Source: Cheiracanthium punctorium (lineage: Eukaryota > Arthropoda > Arachnida > Araneae > Cheiracanthiidae). From it: a DNA stretch of 64,000 nucleotides. Positions 23,434 to 34,672 of this stretch are shown here, piece after piece; the first letter of the stretch is position 1; each line of letters starts with the position of its first letter. The stretch lies in assembly GCA_038373885.1 (NCBI GenBank), contig JAWZYV010014407.1, positions 186,001 through 250,000 of the forward strand, written 5' to 3'. The notes below the pieces were generated by a model. It was not told where the DNA came from and made no database searches. It worked only from the letters and a program-made list of their open reading frames with translations. Both the position numbers and the translations under genes were made by a program.

Positions 23434-24371
23434 CCCAGACAGCACAGCAAATTTGCAGTAAGCTTGATTTCTCAAGTCAATGAACTTGAATTAAGCTTGA
23501 AAATTTCAAGCGTGTAAGCTTAATGCAAGCTTGAATCAAGTGTTCAAGTTTACACTTGCTGAACTTGCATTAAGCTTGGCATAGCAAGCTTAATTCGAAC
23601 TTAACAACATACACGAATTAAATACACGGGGCGCCCGTCGGCGAACTCGCCCCACATATTCTATTTTTCCCATGCATTTTACCAGCTACGTTGAAATTTC
23701 AAGTTATTTTAATCTGTTCCCATCTAGCGTCCGCGACTGGGATCGAGCTCGGGACCTAATGTGTGGGAAGCCAGCGTCTTAACCACCATGCCAATCTGAC
23801 TTGAGGTGACATGACGAAAGTTTGAAGTGACTGTGATGGTTGTCACGTCGTTTTTTTGGCAAGATTGATCAGTATTGCCGATGCCGATCTGCATCTTTTA
23901 TTTTTCTATGGGATGAATCAAAATTAAAATAATGTTATGTGTGATTTATAAACTCTACTAATAGGGAAATAAGTATAATATAAACTTAAAAGCAGCACAC
24001 GTTTTAAAACATTAAATATCGTAACATTCATGTTGGGCAATGTTGGCCAAAATCGAGACAAACGACTGATTTTGAAATCAATTTTGTAGTGTATTTGTAT
24101 TTTATTTTGAAGAATTTTTTATGACTGATGATAAATTATTTGTTATGTGGAAGTGGCTTTCCAAATCAAGCAGTCATCAAGTTCTATTCAAGCTTGATAG
24201 TTCAAATGACTAAATTCGGCGGGAAAATATTTGCTGACTCATTTTTTTTTTTTTTTTTTTTGTAATCTCCAAGCTTGCTGCAAGCTTAAAATGAATTGAA
24301 CTGTCAAGCTTGTATTAATACGGCAAATTCAAAGAAATGTCAAGCTTGATTTAAGCTTATGTGCTGTCTGG
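23434..24371. mobile_element. Terminal-inverted-repeat element rich in AAGCTTGA words
   Basis: Ends are CCCAGACAGCACA and its inverse TGTGCTGTCTGGG. The subterminal zones are packed with copies of CAAGCTTGA or AAGCTTAA in both orientations (23455-23600 and 24170-24360), a typical layout for transposase-binding arrays. About 938 bp, no transposase frame, target duplication not clear. It sits exactly at the head of the SINE described above and contains a second SINE. Confidence 0.7.
23598..23805 (-). mobile_element. Second tRNA-derived SINE, nested
   Basis: On the minus strand the head reads GGCATGGTGGTTAAGACGCTGG (A-box-like) and later CCCGAGCTCGATCCC (B-box-like, one or two changes from GGTTCGANNCC). 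The body then runs through AGATGGGAACAG to GGGGCGAGTTCGCC. It lies inside the inverted-repeat element, so it inserted later or was carried with it. Confidence 0.65.
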
Positions 24372-24399
24372 GGCAGTACGTACTGGAATTCTTTCCAGT

Positions 24400-24780
24400 G
24401 TTGCTGTAGAATATTCTATAAATATAACCTATTTTCGATGGAGAGCATAACTTGGTAATCTTTGATAGAGGCCGAAGACAAGATTTGGGTCCCCAGAGCA
24501 GCTTTTAGACGGGTCCTCTGCCCCAGGTCCCTTTTCGCCCCATAATTTTTTTTATATTAGAGAATATTAGGGCTCCATCACTTCTTTCTGTTAGAAACTA
24601 AGCCCTGAACAGAACCGCTCATTCTGGTGTGAATGGCAGGAACACACACACACACACACACACACATGTATCACAAAAACTCTTCATTTACATCCGAATG
24701 CAACGGAACGAGAAATCTCAAGCCGCACAATGCATATCTCCACCCACAAGTCTAAATTTATTTGCATAGATCCAGTCAGT
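24400..24780. other. No gene; (CA)n microsatellite at 24641-24666
   Basis: A pure CA repeat of about 13 units is the only clear feature. The adjoining DNA shows nothing I can name. Confidence 0.6.
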
Positions 24781-24829
24781 CACCCGAGAGGAAGGGTGTC
24801 AGTGGCCCTCCTTTTGTCGAGCAGCGGTG

Positions 24830-25063
24830 CGACAATGGCCCGCGTCCCACAGACCGAGCGATCGCCTTTCCACGCTGCGCTGCCCTCGCGGTACGCAGCA
24901 GCCGCACACCTTGTGTGTGGCTGTGTGCCGGCGGTTCGATTCCCAGCCACCCATGCCGAAATCCTCTCGCCCATTCCGGCATTCGAATCACGGCCGTCTT
25001 CGGAACAGCGACGGTCACAGAATCCGGGGGGCAAAAATGGCGGAGGGGATTAAAAAAAAAAAA
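24830..25063 (+). mobile_element. tRNA-derived SINE with poly(A) tail
   Basis: A perfect B box, GGTTCGATTCC, lies at 24933-24943. A weak A-box-like segment (CTGCCCTCGCGG) sits about 50 bp upstream. The body contains GAATCACGGCCGTCTTCGG and ends in a run of A bases at 25052-25064. Base composition is much richer in G+C than the surroundings, which explains overlapping frames of 84-141 codons on both strands. These are not genes. No target duplication was found. Confidence 0.65.
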
Positions 25064-25081
25064 ATAATGAACACTACAGTA

Positions 25082-25150
25082 CAGTCTCGATAATTCGAGG
25101 TGGATGGGACCGAGCTTGCCTCGAACTATCGAAAGCTGGGAATCATAAAA
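25082..25150 (+). mobile_element. pogo/Tigger-like terminal fragment
   Basis: Immediately after TA, the sequence CAGTCTCGATAATTCGAGG and a nearby inverse (CCTCGAACTATCGA) match the style of Tigger/pogo ends (CAGTC-type with a TA duplication). The right end was not found, so it is a fragment. Recognition is by motif only. Confidence 0.45.
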
Positions 25151-25254
25151 TTTAATAAGCAAATAAATGGAAATAAAACAATTTTTGTAATTTGACTGCA
25201 TATTTAAATAAAAGACTTCACTTACATATTATTACATTACTGACTGTGGCGTAA

Positions 25255-25470
25255 CCAGGTCTCACCATGGCACAGTGGCTATGCCACTGAAAATCGTAGA
25301 CGACCGAAGTGTGAAGGTCCCGTATTCAGGTTGCATCGCTCGGCTGTCGATCTAACGGTCTGGAGTTTTGGTAGGTTTTCTCCAGATATAACGTGAATAC
25401 GCGTTAGAAAACCCTTAGAAGGCCCTTCTTCCAAGGCACCCCCCCACCCTTGGCAGATCGCCCTAGCGTA
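25255..25470 (+). mobile_element. tRNA-derived SINE, same family as 9677 and 58202
   Basis: Head GGCACAGTGGCTATGCC, a GTCGATCTAACGGTCTGG block, AGATATAACGTGAATACGCG, and the 3' segment CCCTTGGCAGATCGCCCTAG. The head is worn and the B box weak (AGGTTGCATC). It directly abuts the tip of the TTAA MITE foldback at 25472. That MITE has lost its other arm, so a rearrangement joined the two. Confidence 0.7.
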
Positions 25471-25471
25471 C

Positions 25472-25862
25472 CCCTTTTTTGACGACAGCTGGCTGTGCGC
25501 GCGCACAGCCAGCTGTCGTCAAAAAAGGGTCTCTAGATCTGTGGCACGCGATGAACGTTTCGATCGTCCGCCATCTTGCTGGTAGTTAAGTCGAGCGATG
25601 GCAACGGCTGCCCTTTTTTCAGCATTGGGCAATCTATCCAGCTGTTCTCGCATTCTTCCATTTTTCAGCAGATGTCAGTGCTGTCAAAAATAATCGTGAC
25701 CATTTTTTTACGGGAAATAGCGTGCTGTAAAGTAAAGGATTCTCGTGGAGCTATGTCACCCGCAACTATTTTTATAGAAATCAAATCTATTCTTCGTGAC
25801 TGGCAACAGTCAAAACGTCACAGTTTGGTGTTCCCAGAGCGGGAACACTGCGCGTTAAAGGG
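25472..25862 (-). mobile_element. TTAA MITE, one arm lost, perfect palindrome at the break
   Basis: The end at TTAA (25863-25866) reads, on the minus strand, CCCTTTAACGCGCAGTG with the GTTCCC/GGGAAC hairpin. At the other side the foldback tip, 25472-25529, is a perfect 58-bp palindrome centred on TGTGCGC|GCGCACA. Beyond it the second arm is missing and SINE sequence begins. The frame at 25576-25866 is a translation of the arm. Confidence 0.82.
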
Positions 25863-25866
25863 TTAA

Positions 25867-26554
25867 GGCCGATCGACTGCATTGGGATCCTAGGCCTATA
25901 GGGGGAATGCCCGCCGTAGGGGACTTTCTAACGGATCCTAGCCTGTTTTTTACGCGAGGTTTACCGACGCTGTACCTAGGAACGCAGAAAAGACGCACAA
26001 AGTCCTTCAAATGAGCACGGACCCTTGTTCGCTGAATACGAACACAAACGGCCGTGCACTTGAGCGGGAAATGACTCTCTGCGACACACAGATGAAGTTC
26101 ACTTTCCAAGAAGGTGGATAAGACAAATCACTATACTTGCACGCACGCAGTCCATTGTATAAGGAGCACGTGGCTCATGCTCTTGGCTGGTATGTTCCAG
26201 ACCAGGACACCCGTTCTTTTCAATCGTCGCGTATGCGGGGTGACATTTATGGTAGTCGCGCAGGCCAGTCTTGGGCAATTTATGGTCCATAATAAGGATA
26301 TTCGCCTCTCTTCTTGCAGTAGATCATGCCATTTCGCTAACAGATGCGGCATTCATTCATTATGGAAACTATTATTCACAGAGTTTTTATTTTGCTGCAA
26401 ACTTTTTTGCCTCGTCTGCGGCAGGGGAAGTGCTTTTTTTTCTTTGTGTTCCACGATCTTGCGTTGTGATTCATGCCGTGTTTAAAACAGAACGGGATAT
26501 TAGAACCTTTCCAGATCCATTAAAAATACTAAATCATAAAATATTCCCATTCTT
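25867..26554. other. Mixed-composition stretch with overlapping frames, no gene supported
   Basis: Frames of 123 codons (26114-26485 plus) and 96 codons (26271-26561 plus) are opposed by frames on the minus strand. I recognise no domain. The forward frame has a hydrophobic stretch, but no conserved motif supports a real protein. Confidence 0.4.
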
Positions 26555-27035
26555 ATATTGAAAAACTAAGATCTATCATATCAAACGCATCGATTGTAAA
26601 ACACGTTCAAAGGCAAGTCTTTTTTTTTCCATCGCCAAATTTGGAGATGTATCGATATGTAAATGTAACTATACATCGTCGTCGAATTTGGCGAGTATTT
26701 GAACATATTCTCAAAAAAGCTACAGCATTATACAGACAATTTCGCGAGATCCTGTAAGTTTAATTAACAACATGTATCATTTCGTCTTCTTTTTTTAAAG
26801 TGGATTGATGTCCCTAAAATAAACCTCTTAAACAAGTATATAATTTATACACATATATATGAAGAAAACCGACTTCAAATTAATTACTTCACCATAATGA
26901 AAAATTATTCCCATTCTAAATTAGTGGGGTTTGGCAAATTCTCGCCAAGCGGAGTTAAGTTTGGGGAACTTATTTTTTGGCGCCAAACTTGGTGATAAAT
27001 CGCCAAAAGTGGCTAACCTTGGCGACTTATGACAT
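26555..27035. repeat. Two fragments of the TTGGCGA dispersed repeat
   Basis: About 26575-26720 carries AAACGCATCGATTGTAAAAC and ATCGCCAAATTTGGAG. About 26925-27030 carries TTGGCGCCAAACTTGG, GATAAATCGCCAAAAGTGGC and CTTGGCGACTTATG. Words from both recur at 1545, 16095, 22886, 61440 and 62790. The relationship is by shared words; ends are unclear. Confidence 0.5.
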
Positions 27036-27369
27036 TAAGACTAGCACCGTTACTGGCAATCCATTAAGAAATGGTTTAAAAACACGGTTTCCCCCCCGAT
27101 TTTCGGAATGATAATATCATCACAACGTGACCAAATTAATATATGGGAAATCCCTTGAGCTATCCCCTTTCCAATACAAATAAGACTTTTTGAAATCGGT
27201 TCATGCTATAAAATATTATCGCAGTACACACATAAAAAAATAATTAATATACGTTTTTTGGACGTTTGTTTATTTGAATGAAGCGTTGAACATAGTACCT
27301 CCTCCTTTTTTGAAATCGGTAAAAATGACTGCCTGTATAGGCGAAATTCTTTTAGGTTAACCTATAGAA

Positions 27370-27790
27370 GCGCTATAAACCCTACATACATCATTTTCAA
27401 TAAATGGTAACAGTATATAGCAATAATGTATAAAAATTTCGAAGTAAGCAAATACATGTTTACGTCAATTAGAGCACGGACACATTTCAACTTTGTACAG
27501 CTACAGAAAGGCCCATTTGCTCTTTATGATCATACATATCAGTTATATACATAAAAAATACGGCCGAATAAATGGCAAGTGGGCATTTTATTTCACAGTA
27601 TATAGCAATAATGTATAAAAATTTCAGTAATTCTCTAGCAAGTAGTTCTGAAGTTCTATAGCAAGTGGGCCTTTAATTTCATTGTACGCAATAAAAAAAA
27701 TAAACAGCATTTCATAGCAAATCAGTACATTTTTACGGCAATCAGAGCACGGATGGCCAGCGGACAGACAACAAAATCATAAACACTTCG
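27370..27790 (+). repeat. Direct duplication resembling Helitron body
   Basis: AGTATATAGCAATAATGTAT appears at about 27410 and again at about 27597, and a CAATTAGAGCACGGA/CAATCAGAGCACGGA pair lies near 27467 and 27738. The second resembles the inverse of TCCGTGCTCTAACTTTCAT near 57248, in a Helitron fragment. This is probably an eroded Helitron with internal repeats. Confidence 0.5.
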
Positions 27791-28187
27791 CAGCTTTGTA
27801 CTACTTATAGTACTAACAAGAAAAGTGATAAAGTCGTGCGCTAAATGATGGCTTCAGGTTTGCAAAGTATAATCGCCATTCCGTTAGGCTACAGCACTAA
27901 TGAAGCAAACCAATCTTAATTATAACAGTGGCGGATACAAGCATTCTTTTTGGGAGAGGCAATTTTTAAGAAAAGCCTTTTTGATCTAAACGGAACGTAG
28001 ATTAGAAGGAAAATGTTTAGCTAAAGCAGGTATGGGCAACCTTTTGAAACTTAGGGCCAAACTTTAGTCGCTGGCCGTATAATCAGGATTTATATGGGAT
28101 TTTGAATAGTTTATATGAGCTTTATATTGGGTATGATATGTTCCGCGGCCGGATCAAAAGCCGGGAGGGACACATCCGGCCCGCTAA

Positions 28188-28592
28188 TCCTTATAAATAA
28201 AAACGAAAAGCTGTTTAATTGTTTCTTTATTTATTTGCATGAATCGCATGCAAATCCACACCGTTTGACCAATCGGCTTGAAATTTTGACAAATACGTAA
28301 AAAATACAGGGGAAATCGTGGTCTACTTTAAAAATTTGAAAATCCATCCGTTCTCCAAATTTTAGCGATTTTTCAGCTCTGAAAATTGAGAGTAAAAAAT
28401 GAAAATCAATTGAGTGACACAAACTTTTGTATCGTAAATGAAATGAGGTCATTTTGATGTCACGTTAGACTTAGAAGGGAAAATTGTGATTCCAATTCTT
28501 TGGAAAAAGCTTCTCGCGATTAATCAGTATAACTCTTTTTTCACAAATAAAATGATTTCCTCTGCATGGAGCATTAATATAAAAAGGGTTAT

Positions 28593-28629
<37 letters not shown>

Positions 28630-29131
28630 GAAATTTTTCGAGCCCGAAAACTTCCCATACGCGTACAAGAAAACGTTGATAACGTGTATTTTCATAATGA
28701 GTGTGTTTACGAGAATTTTTCATGGGAAATTGGGGAAATCCGTTAGTTTCATATTCATCGGTTTTCATTTTCCGAGTTTAAGAACTCTAAAAAATGAAAG
28801 ATATGACTTTCATTGGATTGCTGAATTAAAAATTTAAGTAGCAACAGTGGGTTATGCGAACTACTGAAACCTTCATGTTGAAAATAGAATATGAAAATAA
28901 TTATTTATTTTAAATGAACAACAAACTAATGCTAACAAACTTTGACAAAAAGAATTACATCGCGATCGATATAATTTAGCAAACACGAAATATAAAGTCA
29001 CACGAGAAGGTAAATTTATTGTGAGACAAAAGCTCGTTCTGATAAGCGGATACGCAATATTTATTTATATTTAATTCGTAAGTTGTTTTAATAATCTCCA
29101 TTACCGTGCGAAGAACGGGTACTTTAGCTAG
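28188..29131 (+). mobile_element. Helitron-type element, 944 bp
   Basis: Starts TCCTTATAAATAAAAACG and ends with a hairpin (CCGT...ACGG near 29104-29118), TACTTTAG and CTAG followed by T. The 3' end closely matches that of the Helitron at 19439 (ACGGGTACTTTAGCTAG against ACGGGTACTTCAGCTAG). The body (CCACACCGTTTGACCAATCG and following) recurs at 60680 and, inverted, at 57190-57510. A 30-base A run interrupts it at about 28598-28628. No protein is encoded. Confidence 0.75.
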
Positions 29132-29896
29132 TTTACGTATAAGAAAAGCTTATTTGATTTAAATAAAATGCAGTTAGGCAGAGTAGCTTTTCTTGCGGGG
29201 GTGGGGGGGGGGAGAGAGGCGGGCTTTTCAACCTCCTCCTTGGGCCAGCTACTAAACAAAAGTAATCATCATAGGTGGGCCAAAATAGGCCACGTTTAGG
29301 GTATGGCCTTTAAAAATGAATTAAAATTTCAGGAGATTCTAAAAGACTATGCCGCAACCTGAAGCAAAAAGCAATACTATTCTTTTAAATAAATCTTGTT
29401 TTATCTCCAGTTAAAAAGAGAGAGAGAGGGAAATATGTAAAATATTTAAAATTTTATTTAAAAAATTCTAAAAAACAGACGCATTTTACGAACAGGATTT
29501 CGAAATCTGACAAAAATACCATCTACAACTTCTTAAAAATAAATGATGTGCTTAAAAGTCTCCGTTTACTTCTCCATTTTATCACACGTTTAATACCTAC
29601 AATTTTAGAGATAATCGCATCTAGAAAAAACATACATCTTCTGCAAACATTTCTTCTCTCAAAGAGGTCTGAATATTATAGCGCTTTAGAGCATAAATCC
29701 CATTTACTTTTCTAAAAGCTCACATATTTGAGAAAACAGTTTGAGAAAACTATTTTTGTGCAGGTGGCTACAGATTATAAATAGTAAAAAAACAACTCCT
29801 CTCCTCCCCCCCCCTCGTTTTTAACCTTGGAGATCAAAGCAGATGGTACAGCAGAAGAAACAAATAAGAGAGAAATAAGAGTGCTTCCTTTTTTTT
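29132..29896. other. No gene recognised; homopolymer tracts
   Basis: G tract near 29202-29214, GA repeat near 29418, C tract near 29806. Nothing else supported. Confidence 0.5.
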
Positions 29897-29900
29897 AACC

Positions 29901-30115
29901 CTTTGGACAAGTGGTGGTTGCGCCGTGAAACCATTTTATTTCAGCGCTTTCACTGATAGTCGCAAAACAATATGTTTAAATGGTCCCAACGCTAAAAAAG
30001 TGCTGCCATTGTCATCGATCCATTTAAATAACAACAACATGGAGGTCTATCGAATTGACCATCCGGCGCCTCAGAGATAAAGTCTTCCGACACGGCTGGC
30101 TGCTCCGGTTGGTAG
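29901..30115 (+). mobile_element. TTAA MITE subfamily B, half copy
   Basis: Starts after TTAA with CCCTTTGGACAAGTGGTGG and runs through TTTCAGCGCTTTCACTG and AACAACAACATGGAGG to a GGTTGGTAGTTAA. It matches the inverse of 55578-55799 (CCACCGAGTGTTAAAGGG end). The copy stops at TTAA 30116-30119, where a main-family copy begins, again at an internal TTAA. Confidence 0.7.
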
Positions 30116-30121
30116 TTAAAA

Positions 30122-30492
30122 CCCTTTAACGCGCTGTGTTCCCGCTCTGGGAGCATCAAACTCGGACGTTTTGACTGTTACCAGTCACGAGGAATAGATT
30201 TGATTTCTATAAAAATAGTTACGGGCGACATAGCTCCACGAGAATCCTTTACTTTTTAGCATGTCAATTCCCGCAGAAAAAATTGTCACGATTGTTTTTA
30301 ACAGCACTGACATCTGCTGAAAAATGGAAGAATGCGAGAACAGCTGGACAGATTGCCCAATGCGGAATAAAGGGCAGCCGTTGCCATCGCTCGACTTAAC
30401 TACCAGCAAGATGGCGGGCGATCGAAACGTTCATCGCGTGCCACAAATCTAGAGACCCTTTTTTTGACGACAGCTGGCTGTGCGGCACAGCG
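30122..30492 (+). mobile_element. TTAA MITE, left half, truncated at the hairpin tip
   Basis: CCCTTTAACGCGCTGTG, the GTTCCC/GGGAGC hairpin and the body follow in normal order to CTAGAGACCC and GCTGGCTGTGCGGCACAGC. The second arm is absent and unrelated DNA follows. The minus-strand frame at 30185-30409 is a repeat translation. Confidence 0.8.
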
Positions 30493-31844
30493 AAAGAGTA
30501 GTCTTTTTTTATGTTATAAGCTGTCTACATAATCTAACGTTGTCTACGTTATTATGAACATTTTGTCAACTTCTCTGTCTAGGAAGTCATTAAAAAAAAG
30601 AAAACACATAGCAAACATTTAAAATCAACAACAAAAAAAAAGCCAGTTATTGTTCTTTTTTTTTTTAATGTACAGAGATTAAGTAATTTTACTGACATAA
30701 ATAGCAATTACACTACTTCCGCATCAAATACTTCTGCTTATCAATACGTTCAAGAAAGCACAAAATTAATAGAATTTATTGTATATCCCGGAAAGTACTT
30801 TTAAAAAAGTCGATAACAAATAACATAAAAGAAACCATATCAAAAACTCCATACACAATTTTATTTCAAGAATATTTGTGTTATACAAACTGAAAGAAAA
30901 ATGAAAAGAAAACTGAACAAACATTCATACTTTTAAAAACATCTTTGGTAAAGCAATAGATAGGAGAGGGGGGAGGGATGTTTTATGAAGCGAGAAGTTT
31001 GGAGAACAATCTTAGCAAAAAGGATATATATATTGAATGTTGCTTTTTATTTTTAAACAACGAGTTGTTTTTTTGGACAATAGATATAAGCAACCGAGAG
31101 TACTTTTGAAACGAACTACAAAAAATTCATATAGGACTGGCCACTTATTTTAAGATAAGGAATAAGAGACTAGGGAGAAAAACTACAACTGTTGGAGAAA
31201 TATTTTTTTATTTTTATTTTGGCTTTGTTATTAAATTTAGGATAAAGATAACCTTACTCAAAAGGTTTTTACAAAATAAAATGCAGTATCTGAAAAGCAA
31301 TGATTATCATTTTGAAAAATGTGTTTTCTTTTTTACCTATATTGTTTGATAGATATAAATAATTTCCTTTAAAATCATATACAGTATATTTTAATAATAC
31401 ATTAGATATAGATTAGTGCTTTCAACCAAAACCTCTACAAATATTTTAACTGGTAAAAAGAGAAAAATATTTAGCTTTCAAATGCTATGGCATTTTTTAT
31501 ATGTACAGACATGTTTAATATTTCATAAAAAATAATTTTCTTCTTAAGTTGGGGTGGTGGATTTTTAAATCCCTAGTGTGTTTAAGTTTTAGACAGCGTC
31601 AGTCCCATTATTTTAATAATCTTAAAAGATATCCTACTGTGGTCCAAAAGTATCCGAAATTGTGGCATAAAGTAAAAGGTATTAAGCTACTAAGATGTAC
31701 TGCATCGCCTTTTAAGTAACCTTTCTTACTGCAATGCATTTCTGCAAACGTATTTTCTAATCATCAAAATGTCTCTTCAAGTCGTTTTTGTTAAACACTT
31801 TCAAAGTTCGTAGCGCATTTTCTTTTAAAAGAAAATTACTGGAC
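30493..31844. other. AT-rich DNA without recognised features
   Basis: No frame above 60 codons, and no shared repeat noticed. Possible eroded mariner sequence near 31800. Confidence 0.55.
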
Positions 31845-32029
31845 TAAAAATGGCGACCACAAAATGGCAATTTCAACGGTGGAGATAAGGAAAAGTCACA
31901 CGTTGCCATATCAGGTGAATAGGGAGCTTTTAGAGAAGTATTTGTTGAATGTTTCGATAAAAACTCAAGAATAGTAATTGCATTCTGGCAAAGCACATTT
32001 CTTGTTGCAAAACTACTGAGTTCCCGCAC
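31845..32029 (-). pseudogene. mariner transposase relic
   Basis: The minus-strand frame of 61 codons includes APYSPDMATCDF, the mariner motif that carries the third catalytic aspartate, followed by a LKLPF segment. Upstream residues (RNVLCQNAITILEF) sit where mariner proteins have the stretch between the second aspartate and this motif. No DNA-binding domain remains nearby. The frame itself is open but is only a small part of a roughly 340-residue family. Confidence 0.7.
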
Positions 32030-32117
32030 TACTTTTCGAGTCGTTTTTAAGTAAATTCTTCACAAATAAATGAATAAGGCAAAAAAAAAAAAAAAAAAAA
32101 AAAAAACTCATAATAAT

Positions 32118-32263
32118 CAAGTGCGTAACCAGGAAAATTTTTCGGGGGGGGGGGATATGAACTTATATATGTACAGTGTATAAATAGATGGAATTTCATC
32201 ACTAATCCAAACATTTCGGAAGGGGATATATCCCGATATCCCCCCCCCCTGGCTACGCCCCTG
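32118..32263. mobile_element. hAT-type MITE with exact 8-bp duplication
   Basis: 146 bp, flanked by ATAATAAT at 32110-32117 and 32264-32271. Ends are CAAGTGCGTAACCAGG and CCTGGCTACGCCCCTG. Contains G and C tracts with GATATATCCCGATATCC. The interior matches the element at 35035 in the opposite orientation. Non-autonomous hAT element. The short frames across it are repeat translations. Confidence 0.9.
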
Positions 32264-32271
32264 ATAATAAT

Positions 32272-33891
32272 CTTGATGGACTGTGTGGGTAGATCGCAGG
32301 AATTCGAAATAGGCAACACCAAGACAATACAATCGAAGCAGTCAACATTATCTTCATTTTTGAGCGACTTTGACTGTGTCTTTTCGATTTCGCTTTACCT
32401 TTCTTTCAAATACTGTTGTTTTTGATAAATCGTCTTTCTCAAAACTTTTTGCACATTTCAAATCGTTAAGTAGCAGAATTTTTTTCCGGAAACAAAATTG
32501 AGTGCATGTTCTTTGTCCAATAACATCTGCCATTTTTGAAAATCAGCAGAGTAAAAATTCTTCTCATTAAAAATAAATTTATTTTCAGATGATAGAATAA
32601 AATAAGCTTGTGTTGCCAGATGTTTATAGGAATTATAAAATATGCCAGCTCGAAGTTTGCAGACAATATGTATTTTAGATGTATCAGAGAAAAAAATTCG
32701 GAGTGTGGCTCAAAAGGTGGGAAATGTAACATTTCGCACAAAAAAGCTTGGTTACTGATATCCAGATAGCAAAAATACGAAATTTCAGGAGGGTCTCAGG
32801 CTCTCATGACCCACTTTCTGGCTATGTCCCAGAATTGTGTTTTAATTAAGCATTCCGTATACTTTTGATCATAGTGGCATACTCAAATAATTTTATTCAA
32901 ATTTATTCTTTTAAACTTCGTTCTACTCCTGACGTTAAAAAAACAATAATCAAGCCTCGACAGATATTCTTGCCTTTACCATTATTGTCTTCTCTCCAAC
33001 CCCCAGAATTCCCCCCCTTATGTGTCTGTTGTACAATGTAACAAACATTCTTGCATAATATATCATTTACATAATAATTATCAAAATGAACTTGCATTAA
33101 AAGTAAAGGTTGAACAGAAAAAAAAAAGAATCAACGTAATGTTTTATTGTATTCAGAGTGAAGGAGCAGCTCATCAGTTTTAACCTGAACGATAGCTGAT
33201 GTTGTGCTTTGCGTACTATCCACCATGAGCACAAGCATTACATCTTCTTGATTACGACACAATACAGACATGCCAAGTTCCCAAAATTTAAAAGCCTGAT
33301 AACCTGCTTTTTAAACTCAAAAAGCCTGAGGTTTCATATGCATATCTTTTCAGCACAAAGTTTGCACACATAATTAATACTTTTCTTAATTACAATACAA
33401 ACTTAGTATCCCATCCCTTCTGAATTGTATATATAAAATTCAATTTCAAAAATTTTCCTAGAAATAACTGGAAATATAAAACAATCGAAATGCATATGAG
33501 ATAAACCTTTCATCTATAAAACTTACATCAAGATATCTTGTAATACCAAAATTTGAAATATCTAATTTTTTAACGAAAATACTTTTATTAAACTCATACT
33601 GCTTTAAATTTTTGCCATCTTTCTAGATAAATAATAAGCTTAACATAATGAGCATCGATTCATGCACTTTATTTATTTATTTTTAAGAACAACTTCCGAT
33701 GCAATATTTCAGCGATATCCGGTTCTTTCTCCTTTGAAGCTGTTTAGCGTGATCAACATGAAATGAACAAGAACTTATCTTCTTAATCTGATGAATAAAA
33801 CAGGAAAAGTTGCAATATCTGAATGAACTCTTAATATGACTGAGAAAATTAATAAAAATCCTGAGGCCCAAAACAGGATCAAAAAGCCTGA
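32272..33891. other. AT-rich DNA without a supported gene
   Basis: Frames of 64-91 codons on the minus strand match no family I recognise. AAAAAGCCTGA words recur near 33320 and 33881, which may reflect an older repeat split by the hAT element at 33900. Confidence 0.5.
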
Positions 33892-33899
33892 GACTTGGC

Positions 33900-34672
33900 C
33901 AGGGCCCGATTAACCTCTGAAGTGAGGGGAAGCACAGTCTCATTTCGGGCCCCTTCCATCCCCTTTTTGTTTGGGAAATGTAAAGTTTTAATGATTTTCT
34001 TTCATAAAAATATTTTATTTGTAAAAAAGAAATTTCATTGATTTAATTAGTTCTAATGATTTCCTTTGATAAAAGCATTTTATTCATTAATTCTTTAATA
34101 TGAACTTTTCCTTATTAAAAATATTTTATTCATCAATCTTCATAATTGTTTAGTTCATTGTAACGAGATTTTGCAGTATTTTTGAAATTACTTTAAATAT
34201 TAACAAATAACTAAAACATTACCTTACTGGAACCTTAAACTTTATTAATTGAGTCCTATTTTTCATTAGACGTGACTTTTTTCAGGAATTCTTTGTGTTG
34301 ATGACATCATAAAAATGGCAACACAGAAGTTAAGAATTAATTTTGACATTTAGAAGATGTTTAACATTACATATTGAAAGTACACCCCTTTCTGCCGGCC
34401 AAATATTCCCCATAATAGAAAAAAACTCAACTGCAGCAGATGTCCCAGGCAAAGACATCGCAAACAACCAATTTAGAAATGTTGTAACATGAAGTATCAA
34501 GACATCTGAAAAGCACCACTTCTCTTCTTTTAAGTTATTGCAAAAATTTTTAATGATAATTTAAAAACAAAATATTGAATTTTCATCGCAGTTTTTCAGT
34601 CATTTTCGGGCCCCCCTTCAAATTCTGAGGGGAAGCTCAAGCTTCCCGAGCCTTTTCAGTAATCAGGCCCTG
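33900..34672. mobile_element. hAT-type element, 773 bp, exact 8-bp duplication
   Basis: Flanked by GACTTGGC at 33892-33899 and 34673-34680. The ends are CAGGGCCCGATTA and its inverse TAATCAGGCCCTG (one change), extended by GGGGAAGC/GCTTCCC-type inner repeats. CAGGG-type ends with an 8-bp duplication indicate hAT. The interior is AT-rich and carries no transposase frame. Joining the flanks restores an uninterrupted AAAAGCCTGAGACTTGGCAC. Confidence 0.92.

Larger units (their letters stand above)
23127..24382 (-). mobile_element. tRNA-derived SINE with target duplication, split at its head
   Basis: Read on the minus strand, the SINE head has an A box (TAGCCCAGTGGTTAAGGCG) and a perfect B box (GGTTCGATACC, near 23370). 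It ends in an (AAAT)n tail at about 23137-23152. A duplication flanks it: GGCAGTATGTA at 23127-23137 and GGCAGTACGTA at 24372-24382 (10 of 11 match). Between the SINE head (about 23433) and the second duplication lies a separate inverted-repeat element. The body recurs in part at 50384. Confidence 0.75.

Noticed and set aside
23360..23435. Possible tRNA gene on the minus strand
   Set aside because: It is the head of a SINE with an (AAAT)n tail and target duplication.
24730..25201. Overlapping frames up to 141 codons and a CpG-rich patch that could be read as a promoter
   Set aside because: The patch is a tRNA-derived SINE with B box and poly(A) tail; the frames are its translations.
26114..26561. 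123- and 96-codon forward frames with a hydrophobic stretch
   Set aside because: No conserved motif, and equal-length frames on the other strand suggest chance.
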